From: Tropicimonas sp. IMCC34043 | GTDB taxonomy: Bacteria; Pseudomonadota; Alphaproteobacteria; Rhodobacterales; Rhodobacteraceae | Direction: 5' to 3' | Length of the DNA: 64,000 nucleotides | Assembly (NCBI RefSeq): GCF_003390845.1 | Contig: NZ_QMEK01000001.1 | Coordinates: 1,798,001-1,862,000 of the forward strand | In this document: positions 8,867-17,676 of the stretch, in pieces | How the letters are laid out: each line of letters opens with the position of its first letter | Numbering within the stretch: the first letter of the stretch is position 1 | Position numbers and translations under genes: made by a program | Notes under the pieces: model-generated | The model's database searches: none | What the model was told of the DNA's origin: nothing | Seen by the model: only the letters and a program-made list of their open reading frames with translations

Positions 8867-10360
8867 ATGACCGCGCTGCCCACCGTCCTGCTGGTCGATG
8901 ACGAGGAACATTCGCTCGCCGCCATGCGCATGGCGCTCGAGGACGATTTCGAATGCCTTTGCGCAATCGGCGCCGAGCCGGCGGTGGCGCTGATGGAACA
9001 GCAGGACGTTCAGGTGATCTTCTGCGACCAGCGGATGCCCGGACGATCGGGCGTCGCGTTCCTGTCGGAAGTGAGGGAGCGCTGGCCCGAGACGGTCCGG
9101 ATCATCATTACCGGCTACACCGAAACCTCGGACATGATCGCCGCGATCAACGATGCGGGGATCTATCAGTTCCTGACCAAGCCCTGGCATCCCGATGCGC
9201 TGCTGATGGCCGCAAAGAATGCCGCCGATCTGTTCCGTCTGGCGCGCGAACACGACCGGATGTCGCTGGAAATGCGGCTGCTCAGCCGGACCGCAGAATC
9301 AAAGCTCGAATGGCGGCGCAAGGAGCTGCGCGAGGGCCTCGGGTTCGAGAACGTGCTGCGGGCGCCCAATTCGCCGATGAATGCCCTGATCGCGCAGGCA
9401 CGCCAGTTCGCCAGTTTCGATGTGCCGCTGCTGCTGACGGGCGAACCGGGCACCGGCAAGACGGCGCTGGCGCGGGCGATCCATTATGGATCGCTGCGCT
9501 CGGATCAGCCGTTCCATGCGCTGAACTGCGTCGGCGCGCCCGACGATCAGTTGCAGATCGAGCTGTTCGGCGCCCGGCGCGGGGCGCTGCCCGGCGCGCC
9601 CACGAACCGGATCGGGCTGCTCCAGAAGGCCGACCGCGGCACCCTGTTCCTGAACGGGATCGAAACGCTCTCGCCCGCGATGCAGCTTTGCCTGTTGCGG
9701 GTGGCGGCGCAGGGCGTTTATCGGCCGCTCGGGGCGCATGACGAACAGACCACCAATGTGCGCCTGCTGACCGGCAGCAACCGCGACCTGCGGGCCGAGG
9801 TCGCCGACGGCCGGTTCCGCGCCGATCTGCTCTATGCCCTGTCGACTGCCGAACTGTCGCTGCCGCCCCTGCGCGCCCGGCCCGGCGATGTCGCCGTTCT
9901 GGCGCAGCATCTGCTTTACGAGCTTTCCAGCGAACATGGCAAACCGGTGCTGGGGTTTTCCGATACGGCGTTGGAGTTTCTCGAAAACTATGACTGGCCC
10001 GGCAACCTGCGCGAGCTTCGCAACGAGGTGACGAGAATGCTGATCTTTGCGCAATCCAGCACGCTCGGGCCCGAACTGATCTCGCGCCACATCCTGCAGG
10101 CCGACCCGGGCGAGGCCAGCATGGACCGCAGTGCCGAGGCGGTTCTGGCCGGCGAGGGCACCCTGCGCGACCGGGTCGAACTGATCGAGAAGCGCATCCT
10201 GCGCGAAACCCTGACCCGGCTGAAATGGAACAAGAGCCGGGCTGCCGCCGAACTGGGGCTGAGCCGGGTCGGGCTGCGGGCAAAGCTCGACCGCTATGGC
10301 GTGGTGTCGCCGCATTCCGTCGCCGCCGATGACACCGCCGAAGACGAGGAGGAACGCTAG
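8867..10360 (+). CDS. hupR: Response regulator HupR of hydrogenase expression
   Basis: NtrC-type response regulator, the DNA-binding partner of the kinase HupT. The receiver domain (residues 1-125) has the acidic pocket DDEE and the phosphoacceptor Asp54 (IFCDQRMPG), with Lys105. The AAA+ domain has a good Walker A (GEPGTGKT, 192-199). The sigma54-contact GAFTGA loop is replaced by [10 protein letters not shown] (235-244) and Walker B reads GTLFLNGI rather than GTLFLDEI. These changes fit the known Rhodobacter HupR, which works with the sigma70-type holoenzyme. A Fis-type helix-turn-helix ([16 protein letters not shown]) lies at the C-terminus. HupT and HupUV are not in the window. Confidence 0.93.
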   Translation: MTALPTVLLVDDEEHSLAAMRMALEDDFECLCAIGAEPAVALMEQQDVQVIFCDQRMPGRSGVAFLSEVRERWPETVRIIITGYTETSDMIAAINDAGIYQFLTKPWHPDALLMAAKNAADLFRLAREHDRMSLEMRLLSRTAESKLEWRRKELREGLGFENVLRAPNSPMNALIAQARQFASFDVPLLLTGEPGTGKTALARAIHYGSLRSDQPFHALNCVGAPDDQLQIELFGARRGALPGAPTNRIGLLQKADRGTLFLNGIETLSPAMQLCLLRVAAQGVYRPLGAHDEQTTNVRLLTGSNRDLRAEVADGRFRADLLYALSTAELSLPPLRARPGDVAVLAQHLLYELSSEHGKPVLGFSDTALEFLENYDWPGNLRELRNEVTRMLIFAQSSTLGPELISRHILQADPGEASMDRSAEAVLAGEGTLRDRVELIEKRILRETLTRLKWNKSRAAAELGLSRVGLRAKLDRYGVVSPHSVAADDTAEDEEER

Positions 10361-10651
10361 ATGTGCCTGGGAATACCTGGACAGATCGTGGGGATCGTCG
10401 ACGAGGACCGGCAGATGGCCATGGCCGAGGTTTCGGGCGTGCGCCGCGAGGTTTCGGTGGTCTGCGTCGCCGATGGCCCGCTTGAGACGTTGATCGGAAC
10501 CTGGGTGCTGATCCACGTGGGCTTTGCCATGAGCCGGATCGACGAGGACGAGGCCGCGCGGACACTCGAGGCGCTGCGCGAACTGGGCGAGGCACAGGAG
10601 GCGCTGGAGGCCATGGCGGCCGGCGCCGCGGCGCTGGAGGGACGGGCATGA
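10361..10651 (+). CDS. hypC: Hydrogenase maturation chaperone HypC
   Basis: The 96-residue HypC forms the HypC-HypD complex on which the Fe(CN)2CO group is assembled, and transfers it to HupL. The start MCLGIPGQ contains the essential Cys2. It begins on the base after the hupR stop codon and its end overlaps hypD (10648-10651). It differs from HupF (4414-4734) by a shorter C-terminus; the general role in metal-centre assembly is assigned to this copy by position beside hypD and hypE. Confidence 0.95.
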   Translation: MCLGIPGQIVGIVDEDRQMAMAEVSGVRREVSVVCVADGPLETLIGTWVLIHVGFAMSRIDEDEAARTLEALRELGEAQEALEAMAAGAAALEGRA

Positions 10652-11802
10652 GATATGTCGAGGAATTCCGCGATCCGCAGGCCGCGAAGTCGCTGCTGTC
10701 CCGCATCGCCGCCACCGCCGATGCCATCGGTGCGACAAGGGCAAAGCCCGTGCACATCATGGAGATCTGTGGCGGACATACCCACGCGATTTTTCGATAC
10801 GGTCTCGACCGGCTGATCCATGAGGGGGTCGAGTTCATCCACGGTCCCGGCTGCCCGGTCTGCGTGCTGCCGCGGAGCCGGGTCGACGAATGCGTCCTGC
10901 TGGCCGAACGGTCCGAGGTGATCTTTACCACCTTCGGCGACGCCATGCGGGTGCCGGGCACCCGCAAATCGCTGATCCAGGCCAAGGCCGAGGGTGCCGA
11001 TGTCCGCATGGTCTATTCCCCGCTCGACGCATTGGAACTGGCGCGGCGCAATCCGGACCGCGAGGTCGTGTTCTTCGGCCTCGGGTTCGAGACGACGACA
11101 CCGTCGACCGCGCTGACCATCCGGCAGGCCGCGCGCGAGGGGCTGGGCAACTTCACCGTCTTTTGCAACCACATCACCGTGCCGCCGCCGATCCGGGTGC
11201 TGCTGGAGGACCCGCACATGATGCTCGACGGGTTTGTCGGCCCCGGCCATGTCTCGATGGTGATCGGCACGCATCCCTATGATTTCATCGCCCGGGACTA
11301 TGGCAAGCCGATCGTTGTGGCGGGGTTCGAGCCGCTCGACCTGCTGCAATCCGTGCTGATGGTGCTGGAGCAGATCCGCGACGGCCGGGCAGAGGTGGAA
11401 AACCAGTATGCCCGTGTGGTGCCCGAACATGGCAACCCGGTGTCGCTTGCGGCCATCGCCGATGTCTATGAACCGCGGCCAAGTTTCGAATGGCGCGGCC
11501 TTGGCGAGATCGACGCCAGCGGGCTGCGCATCCGCGATGCCTATCGTGCCTTCGACGCCGAGGTGAAGTTCGCCATCGGCTATGGCGCGGGTCCGCGCGC
11601 GGTGGCCGAACCGGAGGGCTGCGCCTGCGGGCAGGTGATGACCGGACGGATCAAGCCCGTGGCCTGCCCGCAGTTCGGCCTTGGCTGCACGCCCGAGATG
11701 CCTTTGGGCGCGCTCATGGTCTCCTCCGAAGGCGCCTGCGCGGCCTATTACCAGTATGGCGGCGCCCGCGCGGCGAGCCAGGTTCAGGAGCCCGCCGAAT
11801 GA
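10648..11802 (+). CDS. hypD: Hydrogenase Fe-(CN)2CO assembly protein HypD
   Basis: Iron-sulfur scaffold protein on which CN and CO ligands are added to iron. Conserved motifs are visible: MEICGGHTH, GPGCPVCVLP, FGLGFETTTPS, FCNHITVPPP, and the C-terminal cysteine set EGCACGQV, PVACPQFGLGC and EGACAAYY that binds the [4Fe-4S] cluster. The 384-residue length is normal. It overlaps hypC and hypE by 4 bp each. Confidence 0.97.
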   Translation: MRYVEEFRDPQAAKSLLSRIAATADAIGATRAKPVHIMEICGGHTHAIFRYGLDRLIHEGVEFIHGPGCPVCVLPRSRVDECVLLAERSEVIFTTFGDAMRVPGTRKSLIQAKAEGADVRMVYSPLDALELARRNPDREVVFFGLGFETTTPSTALTIRQAAREGLGNFTVFCNHITVPPPIRVLLEDPHMMLDGFVGPGHVSMVIGTHPYDFIARDYGKPIVVAGFEPLDLLQSVLMVLEQIRDGRAEVENQYARVVPEHGNPVSLAAIADVYEPRPSFEWRGLGEIDASGLRIRDAYRAFDAEVKFAIGYGAGPRAVAEPEGCACGQVMTGRIKPVACPQFGLGCTPEMPLGALMVSSEGACAAYYQYGGARAASQVQEPAE

Positions 11803-12839
11803 ACGCCCCGACCCGGCCGCGGATGCGCGACACCCGCATCACCCTTGCCCATGGCGGCGGCGGCAAGGCGATGCGCGAGTTGATCGAAACCGTCTTTACC
11901 AGCGCCTTCGAGCCGGCCTCGATGGAGGATCAGGCGCGCCTGACCGATGCGGCCCTCGCCCAGCCCGGCGCAAGGCTCGCCTTTACCACCGACAGCTTCG
12001 TGGTCGATCCGGTCGAATTTCCGGGCGGCGACATCGGCACGCTCGCGGTCTGCGGCACCGTCAACGACCTTGCGGTCGGCGGCGCGCGGCCGCTGTGGCT
12101 GTCGGCCGCCTTCATTATCGAGGAAGGCACGGAAATTGCCCTGCTGGAACGGCTTGTGGCCTCGATGAAGGCCGAGGCGCGCGCGGCCGGAGTGCGGATC
12201 GTCACCGGCGACACCAAGGTTGTCGGCCGCGGCTGTGCCGACAAGGTCTTCATCACCACCGCCGGCATCGGGGTGATCCCGCCCGGACGCGACCTGCGGG
12301 CCGACGCGATCCGTCCCGGCGATGTGGTGCTGGTCAACGGGTTGCTCGGCGATCACGGCACGGCGATCCTGACAGCGCGCGGCGACATGGCGTTGTCGGC
12401 GGATATCCGGTCGGATTGTCAGGGGCTCGGGCATCTGATGGAGGCGGTGCTGGCGGCAGCCCCCGGCGTGCGCGCGGCGCGTGACGCGACCCGCGGCGGC
12501 ATCGCCTCGGCGCTGAACGAAATGGCCGAGGCCGCGGGCGTGGCGGTCGAGCTGGACGAGACCGCCCTGCCCCTGCGTGCCGAAGTGCGCGGGATGTGCG
12601 AGATCCTCGGCCTCGACCCGCTTTATCTTGCGAACGAAGGCACGCTGGTGCTGTTTGTGCCAGAGGATCAGGCGGCTGCCGCGCTCTCTGCAATGCGCGC
12701 CACCCCGGCCGGGCGGGAGGCGGTGGCAATCGGTCATGCCCATGCCGGGATCGCCGGAAGGGTAACGCTGCGCAGCGCCTTTGGCGGCGCGCGGATCGTC
12801 GACATGCTGGTTGGCGAACAATTGCCGCGCATCTGCTGA
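11799..12839 (+). CDS. hypE: Carbamoyl dehydratase HypE
   Basis: PurM-like ATP-dependent enzyme that dehydrates the S-carbamoyl group on its own C-terminal cysteine to thiocyanate, the source of the CN ligands. The family signature is intact: LAHGGGGKAM near the N-terminus, the ATP-binding TVNDLAVGGARP and GDTKVV segments, and the C-terminal PRIC whose last Cys carries the carbamoyl group. At 346 residues it is full length. It is the last gene of the hup/hyp run. HypF, which supplies the carbamoyl group, is not in the window. Confidence 0.97.
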   Translation: MNAPTRPRMRDTRITLAHGGGGKAMRELIETVFTSAFEPASMEDQARLTDAALAQPGARLAFTTDSFVVDPVEFPGGDIGTLAVCGTVNDLAVGGARPLWLSAAFIIEEGTEIALLERLVASMKAEARAAGVRIVTGDTKVVGRGCADKVFITTAGIGVIPPGRDLRADAIRPGDVVLVNGLLGDHGTAILTARGDMALSADIRSDCQGLGHLMEAVLAAAPGVRAARDATRGGIASALNEMAEAAGVAVELDETALPLRAEVRGMCEILGLDPLYLANEGTLVLFVPEDQAAAALSAMRATPAGREAVAIGHAHAGIAGRVTLRSAFGGARIVDMLVGEQLPRIC

Positions 12840-12863
12840 GCGGACGCAACCGTCCCGGCGGAT

Positions 12864-12886
12864 CGTGGCGCGGCTTTGATGCCACG
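12864..12886. terminator. Weak hairpin between hypE and the GntR regulator
   Basis: A 6-bp inverted repeat (CGTGGC at 12864-12869, GCCACG at 12881-12886) lies in the 62-bp convergent gap. There is no T run, so it is only a candidate bidirectional terminator. Confidence 0.3.
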
Positions 12887-12901
12887 CCGCCCGTGCCGCG
12901 C

Positions 12902-13663
12902 TCAGATCCGCGTCAATGCGCCAAGCAGCGGATTGGACGACGAGGCAAGCGCCGACAGCAGCGACCCGCGCGCACCTTCGATATGGGCCGTCATCGCCTC
13001 CCGCGCCAGCGCGGGCTCGCGCAAGGCAAGGACCCGAACGACCTCGCGATGATCCTTGTGATCGCGGGGATAGCCGGCGGGGGCCGACCATTCGAGGTAG
13101 AACAGCCGGTCGTATTCGCGAATGGCCTGGACGAGCGCCAGATGCAGCCGGTGGCTGCGCGCCGCGATTGCCACCGATTCATGAAAGACGTTGTTGATCA
13201 GCCCCTGCCGAGACACTGCCTCGAAATCATCCCCGGGGATCGCGTCGTGTTCCGATGACGAGAATTCTGCAAGCTCGCGGAGCGCGGCAATTTCCGCGTC
13301 GGTCGCGCGGGTGGCGGCCCGTTCGGCGCTGGCACCTTCGATGACCAGCCTGAAATCAAAGGCGTCGTTGATGTCGGCGACATGGATCGGCCTGACGGTA
13401 TAGCCGCGCCGCGGGATCGCCTGAACCAGACCTTCGACCTGCAGGCGCAACAACGCTTCGCGCACCGGCGTCTTGCTCATCCCGAGCTGTTCGGACAGGT
13501 CGGCCTCGATGAACGTCGTCCCGGGCAGCAGCTTGCAGGTCACGATACGCTGACGGATCGCGGCATAGGCCTGATCGGTCAGCGACTCCGGTTTTCGAGG
13601 CGCGCAGTCTTCGGTCGAATCGAGATGAAAGAACCTGCTTGCGCCCGGATTGCCATCTATCAC
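12902..13663 (-). CDS. GntR-family (FadR/FCD subfamily) transcriptional regulator
   Basis: A 253-residue regulator with an N-terminal winged helix-turn-helix (LTDQAYAAIRQRIV, then LSEQLGMSKTPVREAL and LVQAIPRRGYTV) and an all-helical C-terminal FCD ligand domain with metal/ligand histidines (NNVFHESVA, HKDHREVV, MTAHIEGA). The start is taken as GTG 13663 with a GGGGGA ribosome site just upstream; the frame stays open further upstream but that part looks like intergenic DNA. It diverges from the peptide-type ABC importer and probably controls it, with the ligand likely a small organic acid or breakdown product. The ligand cannot be read from sequence. Confidence 0.88.
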   Translation of the reverse strand: MIDGNPGASRFFHLDSTEDCAPRKPESLTDQAYAAIRQRIVTCKLLPGTTFIEADLSEQLGMSKTPVREALLRLQVEGLVQAIPRRGYTVRPIHVADINDAFDFRLVIEGASAERAATRATDAEIAALRELAEFSSSEHDAIPGDDFEAVSRQGLINNVFHESVAIAARSHRLHLALVQAIREYDRLFYLEWSAPAGYPRDHKDHREVVRVLALREPALAREAMTAHIEGARGSLLSALASSSNPLLGALTRI

Positions 13664-13823
13664 GTCAAGCTCCCCCCAACTTGTCAGTTTTTTCGGCAAT
13701 GTGCTGCATCTCTCCGTCTGCACCCGCCAAGGATTCATAAAACACGTGCGGAGATTTTCCAATATATCTCTAAGTATATCACAAGAAGTATCTTGGAATT
13801 TTATAACAGGGAGCCGCGTATAC
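13664..13823. promoter_or_regulatory. Divergent promoter/operator region, GntR regulator and ABC importer
   Basis: This 160-bp gap is AT-rich from about 13761. It holds a palindrome CAAGA-AGTA-TCTTG (13782-13795) and, next to it, ATATA/TATAT arms in 13761-13780. These are candidate operator sequences for the adjacent regulator. A TATAAC hexamer lies at 13802-13807 before the importer gene, but I see no convincing -35 box. Confidence 0.4.
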
Positions 13824-14768
13824 ATGGGCAGTTATCTCGTCCGACGCTTCGTTCTGGCGCTGCTCGTGCTCTGTCTGGCGCTGCTGATCCTGTTCCTGCT
13901 GATCTATGCGGTGCCCGGCGATCCGGCGACCATCGCGCTTGGGCCGCGGGCGAGCGAGGCGCAGAAGCTGCTGTTCCGCGAACGCATGGGGCTCGACGAT
14001 CCCCTGGTCGTTCAGGCCGTCCGCTATATCGGGCTGATGCTGCGCGGCGACATGGGGACCGATATTCTCAGCCAGCGCCCAGTCGCGGATCTGGTGCTGG
14101 CGGCGCTGCCGCGCACGGTGCTTCTGGCCCTGGTCGGGCTTGGCTGGGCGGTTGCGCTCGGCCTGCCGCTCGGCGTCGTGTCGGCGCTCAACCCCAACAG
14201 CTGGATCGACCGTGTGGTCGGCGTCATCTCGACCAGTGTGGTGGCGCTGCCGTCCTTCCTGATGGCGATCTACGGGCTGATGCTGTTTTCGGTCACGCTG
14301 GGCTGGTTCCCGGCGATCGGGGCGGGCGAGCCCGGCGATTTCGGCGATCAGGTCAGGCATCTGGTGCTGCCGGCGCTGGCCGTCGGCATTGCCTGGGTGG
14401 GCTATATCGCCCGGCTGGTCCGGGTCTCGATGCTCGAGGTGCTGGGCGAGAACCATGTCAAGACCTACCGCGCCTTCGGGGTGTCGAACCTGCGCATCGC
14501 GCTGCGCTTCGTGCTGCCCATCGCCGTCGTGCCGGTGTTGTCGGTGCTGGGCGTCGGCATGGGCAACCTGCTGTCGGGGGCGGTGCTGGTCGAGGTGGTG
14601 TTCTCGCGCCCGGGCCTTGGCTCGCTCGCCTATGACGCGGTGGTCAGCCGGAACTTCCCGGTGCTGTTCGGCTCGGTCGTGGTGACGACCGCGCTTTACG
14701 TCACCGCGAATTTTCTGACCGACACCGCAATCGCGCTGCTTGACCCGCGCATCGTCGAGGAAGGATAG
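13824..14768 (+). CDS. Peptide-type ABC transporter permease (DppB/OppB family)
   Basis: Inner-membrane permease of the dipeptide/oligopeptide/nickel family. The 314-residue protein starts MGSYLVRRFVLALLVL, the usual first helix followed by a periplasmic loop with ARGHGLDDP-like RERMGLDDPLV. Six helices are apparent. The binding-protein-dependent transport signature lies around YRAFGVSNLRIALRFVLP (EAA loop). AGGGAG lies about ten bases before ATG 13824. First gene of the importer run; the next gene starts 2 bp after its stop. Confidence 0.92.
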   Translation: MGSYLVRRFVLALLVLCLALLILFLLIYAVPGDPATIALGPRASEAQKLLFRERMGLDDPLVVQAVRYIGLMLRGDMGTDILSQRPVADLVLAALPRTVLLALVGLGWAVALGLPLGVVSALNPNSWIDRVVGVISTSVVALPSFLMAIYGLMLFSVTLGWFPAIGAGEPGDFGDQVRHLVLPALAVGIAWVGYIARLVRVSMLEVLGENHVKTYRAFGVSNLRIALRFVLPIAVVPVLSVLGVGMGNLLSGAVLVEVVFSRPGLGSLAYDAVVSRNFPVLFGSVVVTTALYVTANFLTDTAIALLDPRIVEEG

Positions 14769-14770
14769 CC

Positions 14771-15664
14771 ATGACCGACGCGAGCCTCGCCGTACCCCGC
14801 AGCCGCCGCCCGTCGCTGGGCCAGTCCGGCGCGATCCTGCGCCGCCTTGCAAGCAGCCCTGCCGGGGCAATCTCGCTTGGCTTCATCCTGCTGCTTTTTG
14901 CGGTGGCGATCTTTGCACCGCTGGTCGCGCCGTTCGATCCCATCGCAATTGCGCCGCGCGACCGGATGCAACCGCCCAGCGCCGTCCATTGGCTGGGCAC
15001 CGACCAGCTTGGCCGCGACGTTCTCAGCCGTCTGATATTCGGCACGCGCACGGCGCTGCAGGTGGCACTTGCGGGCACCGGCGGGGCGTTTCTGGTGGGT
15101 ATGTGCCTTGGCATGGTGTCGGGGCTGGGGCCGAAATGGATCGACAGCCTGCTGGTGCTGCTGAACGACTCGCTCAAGGCGCTGCCGCTGATCCTGTTCG
15201 CGCTGGCACTGGTGTCAATCTATGGGCCCTCGATGGTCACGCTCGGCGTCATCATCACCTTGTCGATGGCGCCGGGATATTTCCGGGTCGTGCGCAATCA
15301 GGTTCTGGTGCTGCGCAATGCCGACTATGTCGTCGCGGCACAGGCCATGGGCGCCTCGTGGCTGCGCCAGTCGATGACACACCTGCTGCCCAACCTGATC
15401 GGGCCGATCCTTGTGCTGATCGCGATGGATATCCCGGCGGTGATCGGCATTGAATCCGGCCTCAGTTTCCTGGGTCAGGGGGTGCAGCCCCCGAATGCAA
15501 GCTGGGGCACGATGTTGTCCGAGGGCTATGCCTATCTGCGACAGGCGCCGCATATCGCGCTGACCGCAGGGGCGCCGATCGTGCTGGCCACCATCGCCTT
15601 CACCTTCTTCGGCGAGGCGCTGCGCGATGCGCTCGACCCGCGCGGCGCGGGGGACAGGCGATGA
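14771..15664 (+). CDS. Peptide-type ABC transporter permease (DppC/OppC family)
   Basis: Second permease, 297 residues. It has an N-terminal cytoplasmic stretch, a first helix (AISLGFILLLFAVAIFAPLV), then the family hallmark HWLGTDQLGRDVLSRLIFGTR, and the EAA loop AAQAMGASWLRQSMTHLLPN. It pairs with the preceding permease to form the transmembrane channel. It overlaps the following ATPase gene by 4 bp, so the importer is translated as a coupled set. Confidence 0.93.
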   Translation: MTDASLAVPRSRRPSLGQSGAILRRLASSPAGAISLGFILLLFAVAIFAPLVAPFDPIAIAPRDRMQPPSAVHWLGTDQLGRDVLSRLIFGTRTALQVALAGTGGAFLVGMCLGMVSGLGPKWIDSLLVLLNDSLKALPLILFALALVSIYGPSMVTLGVIITLSMAPGYFRVVRNQVLVLRNADYVVAAQAMGASWLRQSMTHLLPNLIGPILVLIAMDIPAVIGIESGLSFLGQGVQPPNASWGTMLSEGYAYLRQAPHIALTAGAPIVLATIAFTFFGEALRDALDPRGAGDRR

Positions 15665-16629
15665 GCGCGGTTCTCTCGCTTGAATCGGTCAGCGTCCTTT
15701 ATCGAAAGGGCCGCACCATGGTTCCGGCCGTGCGTGACGTGACGCTCGAGATCGGTCGCGGCGAAACGCTGGGACTGGTCGGCGAAAGCGGATCGGGCAA
15801 ATCGAGCCTTGCCACCGCGATCACCGGACTGTTGCCAAGCGGCGGCCGGGTCGATGGCACGGTGCGCTTCGAGGGCAGCGACCTGACGGGCCTTGCCGCC
15901 AGCGACCGCCGCCGGCTGCGCGGCACCGCCATCGCGACCATCGCGCAGGATCCCTTCACCTCGCTCAACCCCGTCGTCCGGATCGGCCGGCAACTGGTCG
16001 AATTCCAGCACTGGCAGACCGACCGCAGCCGCGCCGAACGCTGGCGCCGCGCCGCCGAGATGCTGGCGCAGGTCGGTCTGTCGGACCCCGAAGCGCGGAT
16101 GCGGCAATATCCGCACCAGCTGTCGGGCGGGATCCGTCAGCGCGTTGCGATTGCCGCGGCCCTGCTGGTAAATCCGCGGCTGCTGATCGCGGACGAGCCG
16201 ACAACCGCGCTCGATGCCACGACCGAGGACCAGATCATCGGGCTGATCCGGAATGCGCGGCAGGCGATCGACGGCGCCGTCGTCTTCATCACCCACGACA
16301 TGAGCGTGGTGCGAAGGCTCTGTGACAGGGTCGCGGTGCTCTATGCCGGCCAGGTGGTCGAAACAGGACCCGTCGGAACCGTCCTTGGCGATCCCCGGCA
16401 TCCTTATACCAAGGCACTGCTGGCCTGCGACCCGGCGGGCATCGAGACGCCGACACGCCTTCTGCCGACCATTCCGGGCACAGTGCCGGCGCCCGGCAAC
16501 CTGCCGCCCGGCTGCGTCTTTGCCCCGCGCTGCACCGCCGCCCTGCCCGTCTGTTCACAACGGTCCCCGCGCCCGAGTGCGGCCGGACCCGGCCACAGCG
16601 CAGCCTGCCATCTGATGGGGACAGCATGA
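15661..16629 (+). CDS. Peptide-type ABC transporter ATP-binding protein (DppD/OppD family)
   Basis: Cytoplasmic ATPase of the importer, 322 residues. Walker A is GESGSGKSS, the signature motif is LSGGIRQR (glycine-to-isoleucine variant usual in DppD), and Walker B is LLIADEPTTALD. The C-terminal extension CVFAPRCTAALPVC is the oligopeptide-transporter C-terminal domain with its cysteine pattern, which in some homologues binds a [4Fe-4S] cluster. It overlaps both neighbours by 4 bp. Confidence 0.94.
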   Translation: MSAVLSLESVSVLYRKGRTMVPAVRDVTLEIGRGETLGLVGESGSGKSSLATAITGLLPSGGRVDGTVRFEGSDLTGLAASDRRRLRGTAIATIAQDPFTSLNPVVRIGRQLVEFQHWQTDRSRAERWRRAAEMLAQVGLSDPEARMRQYPHQLSGGIRQRVAIAAALLVNPRLLIADEPTTALDATTEDQIIGLIRNARQAIDGAVVFITHDMSVVRRLCDRVAVLYAGQVVETGPVGTVLGDPRHPYTKALLACDPAGIETPTRLLPTIPGTVPAPGNLPPGCVFAPRCTAALPVCSQRSPRPSAAGPGHSAACHLMGTA

Positions 16630-17675
16630 CCGAGGCGACACCCCTTCTGGAGATCAACGACCTCGTCGTGCGCTATCCCGCCGGGACAGTCTTCGACCGG
16701 CTCACCGGCGGGCCGCGCGATATCACTATCCTGCCCGGCACCAGCCTGCGCATCGCGCCGGGCGAGACGCTGGGTCTGATCGGCGAGAGCGGCAGCGGCA
16801 AGACCACGCTGGGGCGGGCCGCGGTCGGGCTGGCACCGATTTCGGGCGGGACGATCCGGATCGGCAAGGACGTCACCTCGCTCAGCGGCGGGCAGACGTG
16901 GGCGCGGATGCGGCGCAGCGTCGGGCTGATGTTTCAGGATCCGGTCGCAGCGCTCGACCCGCGGATGCGGCTGGGCCAGTCGGTGACCGAACCGCTGGCG
17001 ATCACCGGTCAGCTCGGCCGCGACCGCACTGCACGGGCTATCGAACTGCTCGCGCAGGTCGGGCTGTCGGCCGATTTCGCCAACCGTTTTCCGCACGAGG
17101 TTTCGGGTGGACAGGCGCGGCGGGTGACGGTGGCGCGCGCGCTGGCGCTCGACCCGCCGCTTGTGATCGCCGACGAACCCACAGCCGGGCTCGACCTGTC
17201 AGTGCAGGGCGAACTTCTGAACCTTTTGAACGACCTGCAGCAGCGGCTGCGCGTCAGCTTTCTGATGATCACCCACAACCTCGCCGTGGCGCGCCATGTC
17301 ACCGACCGGATCGCGATCATGTACCTCGGGCGGATCGTCGAAACCGGCCCGACGGCCGCGATCTTCGCGCGCCCGGCCCATCCCTATACCCGCGCCCTGC
17401 TGCGCACGCGGGACCGGGCAGATGGCACAAGCGCGGACATTGCCGGTGAAGTGCCGAGCCTACGCGCCCGGCCGGCGGGGTGCGAGTTTCATACCCGCTG
17501 TCCGCTCGCGACCGACCACTGCCGCACCACGGCACCGTCCCACAGCCTCGCCGGCGCCGATCATCTGGTGACCTGCCACCGGGCCGCCGAGGTGCAGGCC
17601 GCAGCGACAGGCCCTGCCCCGGCCACAGAGGCCAACAATTCGACCACCACCCGAATACTCAAAACGGAGATCTGA
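16626..17675 (+). CDS. Peptide-type ABC transporter ATP-binding protein (DppF/OppF family)
   Basis: Second ATPase, 349 residues. Walker A is GESGSGKTT, the signature is VSGGQARR and Walker B is LVIADEPTAGLD. Compared with typical OppF it has a long insert-free N-terminus reading FDRLTGGPRDITI, as in this subfamily. The C-terminal domain contains GCEFHTRCPLATDHC. About 30 residues at the end are Ala/Thr rich and probably disordered. One base separates its stop from the binding-protein gene. Confidence 0.93.
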   Translation: MTEATPLLEINDLVVRYPAGTVFDRLTGGPRDITILPGTSLRIAPGETLGLIGESGSGKTTLGRAAVGLAPISGGTIRIGKDVTSLSGGQTWARMRRSVGLMFQDPVAALDPRMRLGQSVTEPLAITGQLGRDRTARAIELLAQVGLSADFANRFPHEVSGGQARRVTVARALALDPPLVIADEPTAGLDLSVQGELLNLLNDLQQRLRVSFLMITHNLAVARHVTDRIAIMYLGRIVETGPTAAIFARPAHPYTRALLRTRDRADGTSADIAGEVPSLRARPAGCEFHTRCPLATDHCRTTAPSHSLAGADHLVTCHRAAEVQAAATGPAPATEANNSTTTRILKTEI

Positions 17676-17676
17676 A

